Source of the DNA: an uncultured Actinomycetes bacterium | Lineage (GTDB): Bacteria > Actinomycetota > Actinomycetes > Nanopelagicales > Nanopelagicaceae | DNA: 43,569 nucleotides | Direction of reading: 5' to 3' | NCBI GenBank assembly: GCA_903891755.1 | Contig: CAITFY010000072.1 | Coordinates: 1 to 43,569, forward strand | In this document: positions 24,166-32,882 of the stretch, one piece after another | Numbering within the stretch: the stretch's first letter is position 1 | Layout: every line of letters begins with the position of its first letter | The notes under the pieces: generated by a model | Database searches by the model: none | Told to the model about the DNA's origin: nothing | The model's input: the letters and a program-made list of their open reading frames with translations, nothing else | Position numbers and translations under genes: made by a program

Positions 24166-26340
24166 ATGAATACGTCTGCTTTCCTCATTTCACTTAAGCG
24201 CGTTGCCGCAATCACTGCCGGCATGGTCGTTCTATCCCTCTGCGGTCAGAGCGTAGCTAGCGCATATCAGTATCCTGCGCTGACTTCGTATCACAAGTAC
24301 CGCATCTTTGTATCGCACAAGGGTGCGAGCAAGGCTCCTGTAGCTGCTGCACTTCGCGCGCTACCTGCAAAGCCTCTAGGAACATCAGCAAATCTCAATC
24401 CCGCCTCCGTAGTTCCAGTTCATATTTTGCCCGTCACTTCAGGTTCTACAACTATTACGGAAGGCGATGCGACTCCGGTATTTACGCCAAGTTATTCGGT
24501 GCCTTCGTACATAACACTGCCCAGCGTTCCAGCGTGTGATGTCATTGAAGCTCCAAATACCCTGCATTTGCTTGCAGGTACGTACCACGTCGATTGCTCG
24601 TTTGCGAATCCCTCTCTTCCGGCATCGATTAGTTACGATGACACGGTCGCGGGAAGTACCTACGTTTACACCTTCATTTATGACCAAGTAACTCTCACTG
24701 TCAACCCAGCGGCAACTCACGCTGTGATCTTTGATGACGGATTTACTGGAACTTTCGCAACTGAAACTTTCACAAATAGTGGAAATGTTGCGCTGCCTTC
24801 AGCTCCAACCCATGCTGGTTATACATTCCTTGGTTGGTCGGAAAGAGTTAACGGTTCCGCAGTCACCTTTCCTTACAGCCCTGCAACCTTTACAGATGTA
24901 ATTCTACATGCCTTATGGCGTACAAATGTAATTACTCATCATGTGACTTACAACCTAGGTGGAGGAGGAGGAACGCTTCCGACTCAAGGCGATGTAGCAG
25001 AGAACACCCAATTTGTGCTCGCTTCGAGCGTCGGTTTAACTAACTCCGGATCAACATTTAACAAGTGGTCAGATGGGACAAATCTCTTTTCACCATTCGC
25101 CACTTACACAATGGGTAATTCAGATGTAACTCTCACAGCAACGTGGACTGCGAACCCATCTTCTACTCCAATCGTTGTGACCCACTCTGTGAGTTACAAC
25201 CTTGCAGGCGGGGCTGGAAAGGTGCCTTCCGCTATAACTGCACCTGTTGGAACCGGCTATACCGTTGCTTCAAATGCCGGCCTCTCAAAAGATGGTTTTC
25301 TCTTTGGTGGCTGGTCTGACGGATTTCAGGTAATCCCAGCGGGCAGCCTTAAATCCGTCGGCAATACTGACATTGTCCTTACCGCGATTTGGAATGCTAC
25401 CCCAACAGGCAGCGGCGAAGCTGCGCCAATCGTCTTGCCTAAGACACCAGTCGTTGCTCCAGTTGCCCAGGTCTTCACCAACCACGCAGTTGCATCAAAT
25501 CTTGTGGCTAACTTTGCAAAAATTGTTGATATAACGTTCAAGTCGACTCTCGTACCGGTGGCTCATGATGCGGGCACTTCACTTCGTCTCACCGATGGAG
25601 TGCAAGCCTCACTTCTCGATCAGTTGAATCTGGTCTTAACTCCAGTGGGAGTCCAAGTTACGGCCGTCAAGGGCTGGACGGGACGCATCTCCTTCCCTGT
25701 TGTGGCAACGCAGAGTGGAAAAGATGTTGAGCTCTTTGTTGGAGTGGAAGAAGATCCTGCCCCGGCATTAGTTCCCATCTTCAATCTCCTGAGCACAAAG
25801 CAAGCAAAAATTTCATGGACAGTAAATAACTCTCAAGTGGAGTTGTACAACATCTATCTTGGAAATCGTCTCGCCTGCACAACTTCAAAGAACACTTGCA
25901 GCTTGCCAATTAACTCAATTTCTAACTTCAAATCAGCTTTGAAGATTGAATCCGTTGGCCATCAGGCGACTTATTCGACTAAGGTTGCTCCGGCATACTC
26001 TTTGAAATCTCTGGTCTCGGCTGGAATCGTCTACTTCGACCTTGGTTCTGCAGCCCTCAAAAAGAGTGCAAAGAAGACTCTTGCTGCTTTGGTTGTAACT
26101 CTAAAGGCCTTAGGTGTCACGAATGTGAATCTCAATGGTCATGCTGATGCAACGGGTCTCGATGCTGTGAACAAGCGACTCTCGGTCTCCCGCGCAAACG
26201 CCGTCAAGGCATACCTTGCGAAGGCGCTTCCAAAGTTGAAGTTCAATGGCAAGGGCTTCTCTTCAACCGTCCCTGTTAAGTCAAATTCAACAGCGGCGGG
26301 TCGCTCCGACAACCGTCGCGTGGAAGTTCTGGTTGGCTAA
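24166..26340 (+). CDS. Secreted InlB-repeat protein with OmpA-like C-terminal domain
   Basis: A 724-aa protein from ATG 24166; a TTG start 18 nt earlier is possible but would fall in the promoter. Signal peptide (about 1-33), an Ig/beta region, three Listeria-Bacteroides (InlB B-type) repeats at about 185-255, 258-328 and 338-408 (each ending in a LTA-W/HALW type strand), a linker beta domain, and an OmpA/MotB-like peptidoglycan-binding domain at 615-724 with NGHADATG and SRANAVKAYL...DNRRVEVLV. It probably binds the cell wall. Its stop overlaps the pilus ATPase start (TAATG), tying it to the pilus operon. Confidence 0.88.
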   Translation: MNTSAFLISLKRVAAITAGMVVLSLCGQSVASAYQYPALTSYHKYRIFVSHKGASKAPVAAALRALPAKPLGTSANLNPASVVPVHILPVTSGSTTITEGDATPVFTPSYSVPSYITLPSVPACDVIEAPNTLHLLAGTYHVDCSFANPSLPASISYDDTVAGSTYVYTFIYDQVTLTVNPAATHAVIFDDGFTGTFATETFTNSGNVALPSAPTHAGYTFLGWSERVNGSAVTFPYSPATFTDVILHALWRTNVITHHVTYNLGGGGGTLPTQGDVAENTQFVLASSVGLTNSGSTFNKWSDGTNLFSPFATYTMGNSDVTLTATWTANPSSTPIVVTHSVSYNLAGGAGKVPSAITAPVGTGYTVASNAGLSKDGFLFGGWSDGFQVIPAGSLKSVGNTDIVLTAIWNATPTGSGEAAPIVLPKTPVVAPVAQVFTNHAVASNLVANFAKIVDITFKSTLVPVAHDAGTSLRLTDGVQASLLDQLNLVLTPVGVQVTAVKGWTGRISFPVVATQSGKDVELFVGVEEDPAPALVPIFNLLSTKQAKISWTVNNSQVELYNIYLGNRLACTTSKNTCSLPINSISNFKSALKIESVGHQATYSTKVAPAYSLKSLVSAGIVYFDLGSAALKKSAKKTLAALVVTLKALGVTNVNLNGHADATGLDAVNKRLSVSRANAVKAYLAKALPKLKFNGKGFSSTVPVKSNSTAAGRSDNRRVEVLVG

Positions 26341-27551
26341 TGGCACAACTACTAGCTGTTCCAGCTTTGGGTGGTGATCTAGATGATGCGCCGATTTCAG
26401 ACTTGGTGCAACAAATTATTGATCAAGCCATTCAGGAGCGGGCTAGTGATATTCACTTAGAACCGTACCAAGATAAGTTCTTGGTACGGGCACGCATTGA
26501 CGGTCGCCTCACTAATTATGCGGAATATCCGCCAACATTGGCTGCGGCGATCGTAAGCCGTGTCAAGGTGATGTCTAAGATGAATATTGTCGAAAGACGT
26601 CGTCCCCAAGATGGTCAATTCACGACAAGTTTTCAAGGACGTCAGGTAGACGTACGTGTCGCTACTGTTGCGACAATTAATGGCGAGAAGCTTGTTATGC
26701 GATTGCTTGACTCTTCAAAGCCAACTGTGGAACTTTCAGAACTTGGCATGAGCGAAACTCAGTTGGTTACCTTCCAGCGCATGTTCTCTGCAAATAATGG
26801 ATTAATTCTGGTAGCAGGTCCGACTGGAAGCGGTAAGTCCACCACGCTTCATTCCGCCCTGAAAATTGTGGCGGTTGAGCATAAAAACGTTGTAACAATC
26901 GAAGATCCCGTTGAATATGTGGTTCCAGGAATCACCCAAATTCCGGTTCATGAGGCAAATGATGCTGGGTTTGCAGTTCAGCTTCGCGCCGTAATTCGTC
27001 AAGATCCCGACATAATCATGGTCGGTGAAACCCGCGACGTTGAGACCGCCCGCATTTCAGTGCAAGCGGCACTCACGGGTCACCTTGTATTCAGCACTAT
27101 TCACGCTACTGATGCAGTTGGAGCGATCTATCGCCTCATTCAGATGGATATCGAAGCTCACCTCCTTGCTTCTGCATTCAGAGGTGCAATCTCCCAACGC
27201 TTGATCCGTCGTGTCTGCGAAAATTGTGCAGAACCTTATAAAGCCAACGCTGCTGAAATTAAAATTCTTAGGCTCCAGAAACTTGATGCGACCAATTTAA
27301 GAAGAGGTCGTGGCTGCGCACTCTGTAGAAATACCGGTTATAGAGAACGTATTGCTGCCTTCCAGATCCTGGAGTCAAATGACTTTTTAGGTGAGTTCAT
27401 GATCTCCCGCCCCCAGCCTTCAGTTTTTCGTCAGCATGCAATAGATACAGGCATGACCACAATGGATTACGAGGCTCTTCGCCTCGCTTCAGAAGGTTTA
27501 ACCACAATCGAAGAGGCACTTACTTTGGCGGCAGCTCATGACATTGCTTAA
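26340..27551 (+). CDS. pilB: Type IV pilus/ComG-type assembly ATPase
   Basis: GspE/PulE-family secretion ATPase that powers pilin polymerisation. At 403 aa it lacks the N1 domain of classical PilB and resembles ComGA in size. N2 domain SDIHLEPYQDKFLVRARIDG, Walker A GPTGSGKST at 160-168, Asp box IEDPVEY, Walker B RQDPDIIMVGE, His box HLVFSTIHATDA, and a zinc tetracysteine (CENC and CALC) that marks assembly rather than retraction ATPases. It begins in a 1-nt overlap with the OmpA-like gene and overlaps pilC by 14 nt. Confidence 0.94.
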   Translation: MAQLLAVPALGGDLDDAPISDLVQQIIDQAIQERASDIHLEPYQDKFLVRARIDGRLTNYAEYPPTLAAAIVSRVKVMSKMNIVERRRPQDGQFTTSFQGRQVDVRVATVATINGEKLVMRLLDSSKPTVELSELGMSETQLVTFQRMFSANNGLILVAGPTGSGKSTTLHSALKIVAVEHKNVVTIEDPVEYVVPGITQIPVHEANDAGFAVQLRAVIRQDPDIIMVGETRDVETARISVQAALTGHLVFSTIHATDAVGAIYRLIQMDIEAHLLASAFRGAISQRLIRRVCENCAEPYKANAAEIKILRLQKLDATNLRRGRGCALCRNTGYRERIAAFQILESNDFLGEFMISRPQPSVFRQHAIDTGMTTMDYEALRLASEGLTTIEEALTLAAAHDIA

Positions 27552-28809
27552 TTCGAAAGCCTCCTTCAAACTTTTAAAGTTTGGCGAAACAAAACTTGAA
27601 TCGAAGTTATGTGAGTTTACTTATGGGGGAATTAACTCTCAGGGTCAGATGGTAAGCGGAACTTTGTCAGCGATGTCCCGCAGTGAAGTTCGATTTATTC
27701 TTGAGCGTGATGGAGTTTCAGATATTAGTGTTGCCAACAAGAAGCATTGGTATGACATTGAATTTGGACGCCCAGTATCACTTGAGGTCTTACTCCAAGT
27801 AACTCGACAACTTGCCTCCTTCTCTGAGGCTGGAATCCCAGTCGCTAAAGGCATTGGAATTCTCGCTGATACTACGGACGACAAACGTATGGCCGAGATT
27901 CTTGACGAAATTTTGGTTGATATCGAGGGCGGTGCTCAACTCAGCGAGAGCATTAAACAGTACCCGAATGTATTTCCTCGCTACTACAGCGCAATTTTGA
28001 GCTCGGCGGAAAGAAGCGGAAACCTCACTGAGGCCCTTTCCACTCTGAATACATATTTAGAACGCGATTTACGGAGTAAGCGTGCCGTTCGTTCAGCAAT
28101 GATCTATCCAATGGTCCTTCTATCACTGACTTTTGTCGCGATATTGGTGCTATCGGTATTTGTACTCCCTCGCTTCCAGGTGTTCTTTGATTCATTGAGC
28201 GTTAAATTACCAATTACCACACGCATGTTGCTGGCAATCACCCACCTCGTTCAACACTGGTGGTGGATTTTCGCCCTTCTTGCGATCGTGGGCACGATTG
28301 TTTTAGTTGTTATGCGACGCAAACCGCAGGGACGCTTAACTCTCGATCGCATCATTCTCAAGATGCCTATCGCGGGTTCACTCGCCCAACTAGTCGCGCT
28401 CGAACGCTTCTGTCGCGTCCTCTCCACTCTAGTTCGAACGCAAGTGCATCTTCCAGAGGCGCTGGAACTAGCTGGCGCAAGTACAGGCAATCGTGTCTAT
28501 GAAGATGCAATCATGGAGGCTCGCAAGCGAGTACTTCAAGGTGAAGGTCTTGCTGGGCCGCTTGAGCGAGCGAAGATTTTCCCCACCGCTGCCATCCAAA
28601 TTTTTCGCATTGGCGAAGAATCTGGGCAACTCGGTTCGCAATTGAATCAAGCCGCCTCCTTTTACTCTGATGAGCTCGATCATCGATTGAAGAATTTCAC
28701 CGCATTGCTCGAACCAGCTACCTTGATCGTAATCGGTGGAGGCGTCGGTTTTGTTGCGGTCGCCTTGGTTTCAGCCATGTATGGAATTTATAGCGGAGTT
28801 CGTGGCTAA
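27538..28809 (+). CDS. pilC: Type IV pilus inner-membrane platform protein (GspF/PilC)
   Basis: A 423-aa polytopic platform protein with two T2SSF domains (about residues 75-195 and 285-405), each with the conserved FxRxLA/LxxG pattern (VTRQLASFSEAGIPVAKGI, LERFCRVLSTLVRTQVHLPEAL) and three transmembrane helices. It links the cytoplasmic ATPase to the pilin fibre. ATG 27538 gives a normal N-terminus (FTYGGINSQGQMVSGTL) and overlaps pilB by 14 nt. The first prepilin gene overlaps its 3' end. Confidence 0.93.
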   Translation: MTLLNSKASFKLLKFGETKLESKLCEFTYGGINSQGQMVSGTLSAMSRSEVRFILERDGVSDISVANKKHWYDIEFGRPVSLEVLLQVTRQLASFSEAGIPVAKGIGILADTTDDKRMAEILDEILVDIEGGAQLSESIKQYPNVFPRYYSAILSSAERSGNLTEALSTLNTYLERDLRSKRAVRSAMIYPMVLLSLTFVAILVLSVFVLPRFQVFFDSLSVKLPITTRMLLAITHLVQHWWWIFALLAIVGTIVLVVMRRKPQGRLTLDRIILKMPIAGSLAQLVALERFCRVLSTLVRTQVHLPEALELAGASTGNRVYEDAIMEARKRVLQGEGLAGPLERAKIFPTAAIQIFRIGEESGQLGSQLNQAASFYSDELDHRLKNFTALLEPATLIVIGGGVGFVAVALVSAMYGIYSGVRG

Positions 28810-29704
28810 AGTGGAGAAGGCAAAAGATCGCGGAGATAGCCTGCTCGAGGTAATTATCTCAACAGTCATCATGGGCATCATTGGCGTGCTCTTGGTTTCC
28901 TCCATCGCGGTCGCTCGTCCCTTTGCCGACAAAATGTCGCTAGTCGGCGAAACTGTTCAAACTTTAAACTCCTTAGCCGAATCTATTAATTTGCAACCTT
29001 TTCAACCTTGCTCAACGAAAAACTCCGAGCCTTACGCATTTGCAAAGCCTGTCTCTTCTCCCGTTTCGAATTCATCAACATTTGGAATTTCAAATTCTGA
29101 TCTGCCTCCTGTGATGGTGAGTACTGCTACAAAATCAAATCCTTACTCTGCGCATTTGTTAGCTCATGGAGCTCCAGGTCCTGTCACATGGCAGGTGGAG
29201 CCTCTACTCCCTTCTGGTCTTTCTCTTGATCCGAATACGGGAGTTATCAGTGGAACAACATCACAACCGATTACGGCTACCTACGATTTCACGGCGACTT
29301 CCGGAAGCTCTAAGGATATAAAGAGCCTGCTTCTTACAAGCGCATTAGTGAATATCTTGGAAAATGATGGCTCGGCATGGGTCCCATGTGAAAATATTCC
29401 AGTTGATTCGCTCACAGGAATAGTCGGAGATGGCACTCAAGCGACTTACCGTTACACGGGCCCCGCTATTACTAAGGGCTCTACGGTTGCTGTTTGGGGT
29501 ACTGGCAACAAGAGCTTTGAAGGTGCTTCGCTTCAAGTGGCCGATGCAACGACCGATACATTCACTGTTCTAAATCCAACCGTTGCTTCTTCAAATTCCG
29601 GATTTGCCAGCTTCTCTAGCTCTGTCGCTGTTCAGCAAGTTGTGGTGAGCACCGTGGTTTCTGGCTCTCCTGTCCATAAAGTTATTGCAAAGGCAATGTC
29701 ATGA
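28802..29704 (+). CDS. Prepilin-like protein with Ig-like domain
   Basis: Class III (type IV pilin) signal: a short basic leader ending in DRG, then DSLLEVIISTVIMGIIG with Glu at +5. The long mature part (about 280 aa) includes a putative Ig (He_PIG-like) domain, PSGLSLDPNTGVISGTT, unusual in pilins. GTG 28802 overlaps pilC by 8 nt; GTG 28811 and ATG 28781 are alternatives, all compatible with the leader. Probably a minor or tip pilin with adhesive or binding function. Confidence 0.8.
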   Translation: MAKVEKAKDRGDSLLEVIISTVIMGIIGVLLVSSIAVARPFADKMSLVGETVQTLNSLAESINLQPFQPCSTKNSEPYAFAKPVSSPVSNSSTFGISNSDLPPVMVSTATKSNPYSAHLLAHGAPGPVTWQVEPLLPSGLSLDPNTGVISGTTSQPITATYDFTATSGSSKDIKSLLLTSALVNILENDGSAWVPCENIPVDSLTGIVGDGTQATYRYTGPAITKGSTVAVWGTGNKSFEGASLQVADATTDTFTVLNPTVASSNSGFASFSSSVAVQQVVVSTVVSGSPVHKVIAKAMS

Positions 29705-30375
29705 AGCATAAGAAGAATTTACGTCAAATGCTAAAGAGCGATCAAGGTTTGAGTCTGGCCGAAGTGCTTGTAGCAGTTGGATTGACTGGTCTTCTCGCAT
29801 TGGGCTGTACTCAGCTGGCTTTAGCCTCCTTTACCTCTGCTAATTACACACAATCCATAGCGGTGAAATCCCTCAATTCTGGAAATGCAAATCGGTTGGT
29901 TACTACCGATATGGAAAACGCTTCAGGTTTTCTGATTCCTGGAAAGAGCGCTCAAAGTCTTAGCTCTGGGGTTTGCACAAGTGCAGATAGTTCATCATTC
30001 GCATCTGGTGCCGTAAATCCATTGGTTGTAATCCAGTATTCAAGCGGAAGTGAAATTGGTTATGAGATCCGAAGTGACAATGGATCGGGGTCATTGTGGC
30101 GAGTCTCCTGCCCAACTGGCGGAAGTGCCTCAGGACCAGAGTCAATGATTCGGAATTTACTGCCTACAGGCGATAGCCCCGTGTGGGACTCCTCTGTTAC
30201 GTGTGCGAGCTTCCCAATTGGCGGGACTCTCCAAACTGCGAATTGCTCAACTGATACTTGGCTTACATCTTCAAGTGTCAATCCAGGGATTGTCTTCACA
30301 ATTCCATCGACGCTTCCAGGTAAGAGCGTTTCGGTCGTTGCCCAGTCGATAGTGGCTGCGAGGAATAGCGGATGA
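29701..30375 (+). CDS. Type IV prepilin-like minor pilin
   Basis: A 224-aa protein with a basic leader ending KSDQG, then LSLAEVLVAVGLTGLLALG with Glu at +5, the prepilin peptidase recognition pattern. The mature domain is Ser/Gly-rich with four or more cysteines (around CTSADS, VSCPTGG, VTCASF and ANCSTD), so disulfides are likely. Position and size resemble PilW-type minor pilins. It overlaps both neighbours by 4 nt (ATGA). Confidence 0.85.
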   Translation: MKHKKNLRQMLKSDQGLSLAEVLVAVGLTGLLALGCTQLALASFTSANYTQSIAVKSLNSGNANRLVTTDMENASGFLIPGKSAQSLSSGVCTSADSSSFASGAVNPLVVIQYSSGSEIGYEIRSDNGSGSLWRVSCPTGGSASGPESMIRNLLPTGDSPVWDSSVTCASFPIGGTLQTANCSTDTWLTSSSVNPGIVFTIPSTLPGKSVSVVAQSIVAARNSG

Positions 30376-30815
30376 AACTTAAGAACTCATTGAAATCTGA
30401 TTCGGGTTACGCGCTGGGATTGGTACTCATTTTTGTCATGGCGGTAGGAACTGTCTTGGGTTCGGTGATGATGGTTACTCAGCTCTCTTCCGATGCCCAA
30501 GGTCGTGGAGTCGACCAACTCACTACTTCAAATAACGTCGCCGTTGCAATCTCTGATGTCGCGGAGCAATTTTCCCAAGATGCCGCCGGTAACTATGCTC
30601 TTCAGCTAGTTGAAAATACGCCTAATTGTGGATTGCCGGAGAATCTGAGTGATATCACCGTCGCTTGCCAACTCCTCCCTAAAGAACCTCTGGCCACGAG
30701 CCAAGTTGTAAAAATTAAATTCGAATCAAAGAGTGGAAAGAGCGTTGAAAGAGCCTTTCTCTTCAGCGTTGATCCTACCTCTGGACTACAAAGGGTTCAG
30801 GAGGCTAATCAATAA
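30372..30815 (+). CDS. PilX-like minor pilin component
   Basis: A 147-aa protein with a leader ending KSDSG followed by YALGLVLIFVMAVGTVLGSVM. Glu+5 is missing, as in PilX/GspK-type minor pilins. It overlaps the previous gene by 4 nt (ATGA). Two cysteines (CGLPENLSD...ACQLL) may form a disulfide. Function is inferred from position and leader only. Confidence 0.75.
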   Translation: MKLKNSLKSDSGYALGLVLIFVMAVGTVLGSVMMVTQLSSDAQGRGVDQLTTSNNVAVAISDVAEQFSQDAAGNYALQLVENTPNCGLPENLSDITVACQLLPKEPLATSQVVKIKFESKSGKSVERAFLFSVDPTSGLQRVQEANQ

Positions 30816-30816
30816 A

Positions 30817-31461
30817 GTGAACATAAATAAATTCAAGAATGAGTCAGGTTTCACCATTATCGAACTTTTAGTTGTTCTAACTGTTATAGGTATTCTCTCT
30901 GGAGTAGCTTATGTTGGGCTTAATTCTGCGAGATCGAATTCAATTCAAGATTCTTGTAAATCGGCTTTTCAGGCCATAGATCTTGCGGTTACCAGCTACC
31001 AAACAGATCATGGTGGTTACATGCCCGGATCAATCACAGCGCTAGAGCCAAACTACGTAAGCGCTTCGACAATTGAGTCCTATTCCAAGAATTTCACAGT
31101 TCAACTCGGCAGCTTTTCAGTGACCAGCTACGCAGTAAGTGGCAACACTGTGACCTTAACCTTTGCTTATGGGTATCAGCCGCAGATCACCGTTGGTGAA
31201 AAGCTGATCGTTGCAGGGGTAAATAGCTCCTATGTGGATGGAACCTGGCAGGTAGCCGCGTTTATGCCCAACCCGGATACCAATATTGGTACCGTTTCTT
31301 ATGTGATCAGCAGTTCAGCAACTGTTGCCCCTACCCCCGCACCGGTAGGTGGCTATATCAATGCAGTAAGTAAGGTCGGAGATCCCTTCGACATCTATGT
31401 TTTTGATCCAACTGGTAAGAGAATTGGGACAACTGCACCCGCAGCTTGTTCTTCGCTCTAA
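30817..31461 (+). CDS. Type IV prepilin (GspG/PilA-like)
   Basis: A 214-aa prepilin from GTG 30817, one nt after the previous stop. An AGGAGG element at 30799-30804 gives a spacing of 12 nt. The leader NKFKNESG is cleaved before FTIIELLVVLTVIGILSGVAYVGLNSA, with Glu+5. The C-terminal part contains a beta domain with two cysteines. The in-frame GTG at 30733 lies inside the upstream gene and is rejected. Either this gene or the next could encode the major pilin. Confidence 0.85.
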   Translation: MNINKFKNESGFTIIELLVVLTVIGILSGVAYVGLNSARSNSIQDSCKSAFQAIDLAVTSYQTDHGGYMPGSITALEPNYVSASTIESYSKNFTVQLGSFSVTSYAVSGNTVTLTFAYGYQPQITVGEKLIVAGVNSSYVDGTWQVAAFMPNPDTNIGTVSYVISSSATVAPTPAPVGGYINAVSKVGDPFDIYVFDPTGKRIGTTAPAACSSL

Positions 31462-31498
31462 AGAGACTCGTAAGAGAAGGTAAGGCAAGGGGAAAATA

Positions 31499-32101
31499 AT
31501 GAGAAAGTTACTTGATGATTTACGTCGAAAGCGTGAGAACGGCGATGACGGCTTCACCTTGATCGAACTTCTGGTTGTGATTCTCATTTTAGGTATCTTG
31601 GCAGCAATTGTCGTTGTGGCCCTCTCCGGTTCGTCAGCTGACGCTCGCACAAAGGCATGCTCGGAAGACGCCGCCAATACTTATAACGCTCTCAATAATT
31701 ATGTGCTCCATAATGGTGATCTCTCTGCGCCAGCTGCTGGATTTGATTCCTCAATCAACCTGATTGCCGGTGCTGCAAATAGTTTCCGTGGATCGGTTTC
31801 GCAAATGTCTGCGTCGGTCTACAGAACTCAACCAAATTCCGCAGATCTCGGAGCAGGAAACCTCTATGGCGAACTTTCTTCACTGGTTCCTGGTTATATC
31901 TCCAAGATTCCCACTGATGTTGCGGTTTATTACATCAAGTATCCAGATGCAGCCACGGGTGAGTTTAAATACATCTATGCCGTTGGACCAAACTTCGATG
32001 TTGCGGGAACGTATGGAACTCCACCATCAGCGGCGGGAATCCTTCCGAAATCCCCACTCGCGACTGCCTCTATACAGGGCTGCGTAGTAGCGGGTCTTTA
32101 A
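31499..32101 (+). CDS. Type IV prepilin, candidate major pilin
   Basis: A 200-aa prepilin with the best consensus signal: leader ...NGDDG, then FTLIELLVVILILGILAAIVVVALSG, Glu+5. A strong AAGGGG ribosome-binding site lies upstream, and a 37-nt gap separates it from the preceding gene, which would allow separate expression. The mature part has two cysteines (ACSED near the start and CVVAGL at the end), placed to form a C-terminal disulfide loop typical of pilins. Confidence 0.88.
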   Translation: MRKLLDDLRRKRENGDDGFTLIELLVVILILGILAAIVVVALSGSSADARTKACSEDAANTYNALNNYVLHNGDLSAPAAGFDSSINLIAGAANSFRGSVSQMSASVYRTQPNSADLGAGNLYGELSSLVPGYISKIPTDVAVYYIKYPDAATGEFKYIYAVGPNFDVAGTYGTPPSAAGILPKSPLATASIQGCVVAGL

Positions 32102-32105
32102 GAAG

Positions 32106-32882
32106 ATGCTTGCAGGAGCCATGTCGGTATCAATTCCGACTTGGCTCCTCTATCTTTTTGTTGGAGTCCTTGGACTTACATTTGGTTCGTTTGCAACTGT
32201 GCTCATCGCTCGAGTACCCACCTCTGAAAGTTTAACGACTCGCTCTAGGTGCGTTCATTGCGCCAAGCAATTAACTTGGTGGGAAAACATCCCATTGTTT
32301 TCTTATATCGCTCTTAGGGGAAAGTGTTCTGCATGCGGTGCGAGAATTTCGTTTCGCTACCCTGGCATTGAAGTATCGATGCTCATCCTTTTTATCTTGC
32401 CGTTAGTACTTCTTAATTCGTGGACCGCAGTTATTCTCTGGCAGGTTATGGCGGCTCTTGGATTGCCACTTTCTATTATTGATGCAGAGCAGCACAGGCT
32501 TCCAGACCTTCTGACGGGTTGCCTCTTTGGAGTTTCGCTCTTAATCATTATCGGTGATGCGATTCACTGGAATCACTTTGATCGCATTGCTCCTAGTTTG
32601 ATGGGGGCAGTTGGTTTAATGCTTTTTTACCTTCTCTTATTGATTATCTCTCGAGGGGGCATGGGAATGGGGGATGTAAAACTTTCCGCGAGCATTGGAT
32701 TAATCTCCGGTTATTTCGGGATTCATGCATTACTCACCGCTTCTTTTTCCGCTTTTTCCCTTGGAGCGCTCATTGGAATTGGGCTGATGCTTATTGGAAA
32801 AGCGGGCAGGAAAACCGCTATCCCCTTTGGACCCTTCATGATCGCAGGTCAGCTCATTTCACTTGTTATTTATGCGCACTAA
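32106..32882 (+). CDS. pilD: Prepilin peptidase / N-methyltransferase
   Basis: A 258-aa bitopic A24 aspartic peptidase that cleaves and N-methylates prepilins. N-terminal GSFATVLIARVP, a zinc-type CxxC pair (CVHC and CSAC) with WWENIPLFSYIALRGKC, catalytic Asp in IIDAEQHRLPD and the GMGMGDVK motif. It starts 4 nt after the last prepilin gene and completes the pilus operon. The stop overlaps the convergent protease gene by 4 bp. No PilT retraction ATPase or PilMNO genes are present in the window. Confidence 0.94.
   Translation: MLAGAMSVSIPTWLLYLFVGVLGLTFGSFATVLIARVPTSESLTTRSRCVHCAKQLTWWENIPLFSYIALRGKCSACGARISFRYPGIEVSMLILFILPLVLLNSWTAVILWQVMAALGLPLSIIDAEQHRLPDLLTGCLFGVSLLIIIGDAIHWNHFDRIAPSLMGAVGLMLFYLLLLIISRGGMGMGDVKLSASIGLISGYFGIHALLTASFSAFSLGALIGIGLMLIGKAGRKTAIPFGPFMIAGQLISLVIYAH

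Noticed and set aside
30733-30816. Upstream GTG start for the fourth prepilin
   Set aside because: It lies within the preceding gene and would give a leader of about 38 residues; GTG 30817 gives a normal short prepilin leader.
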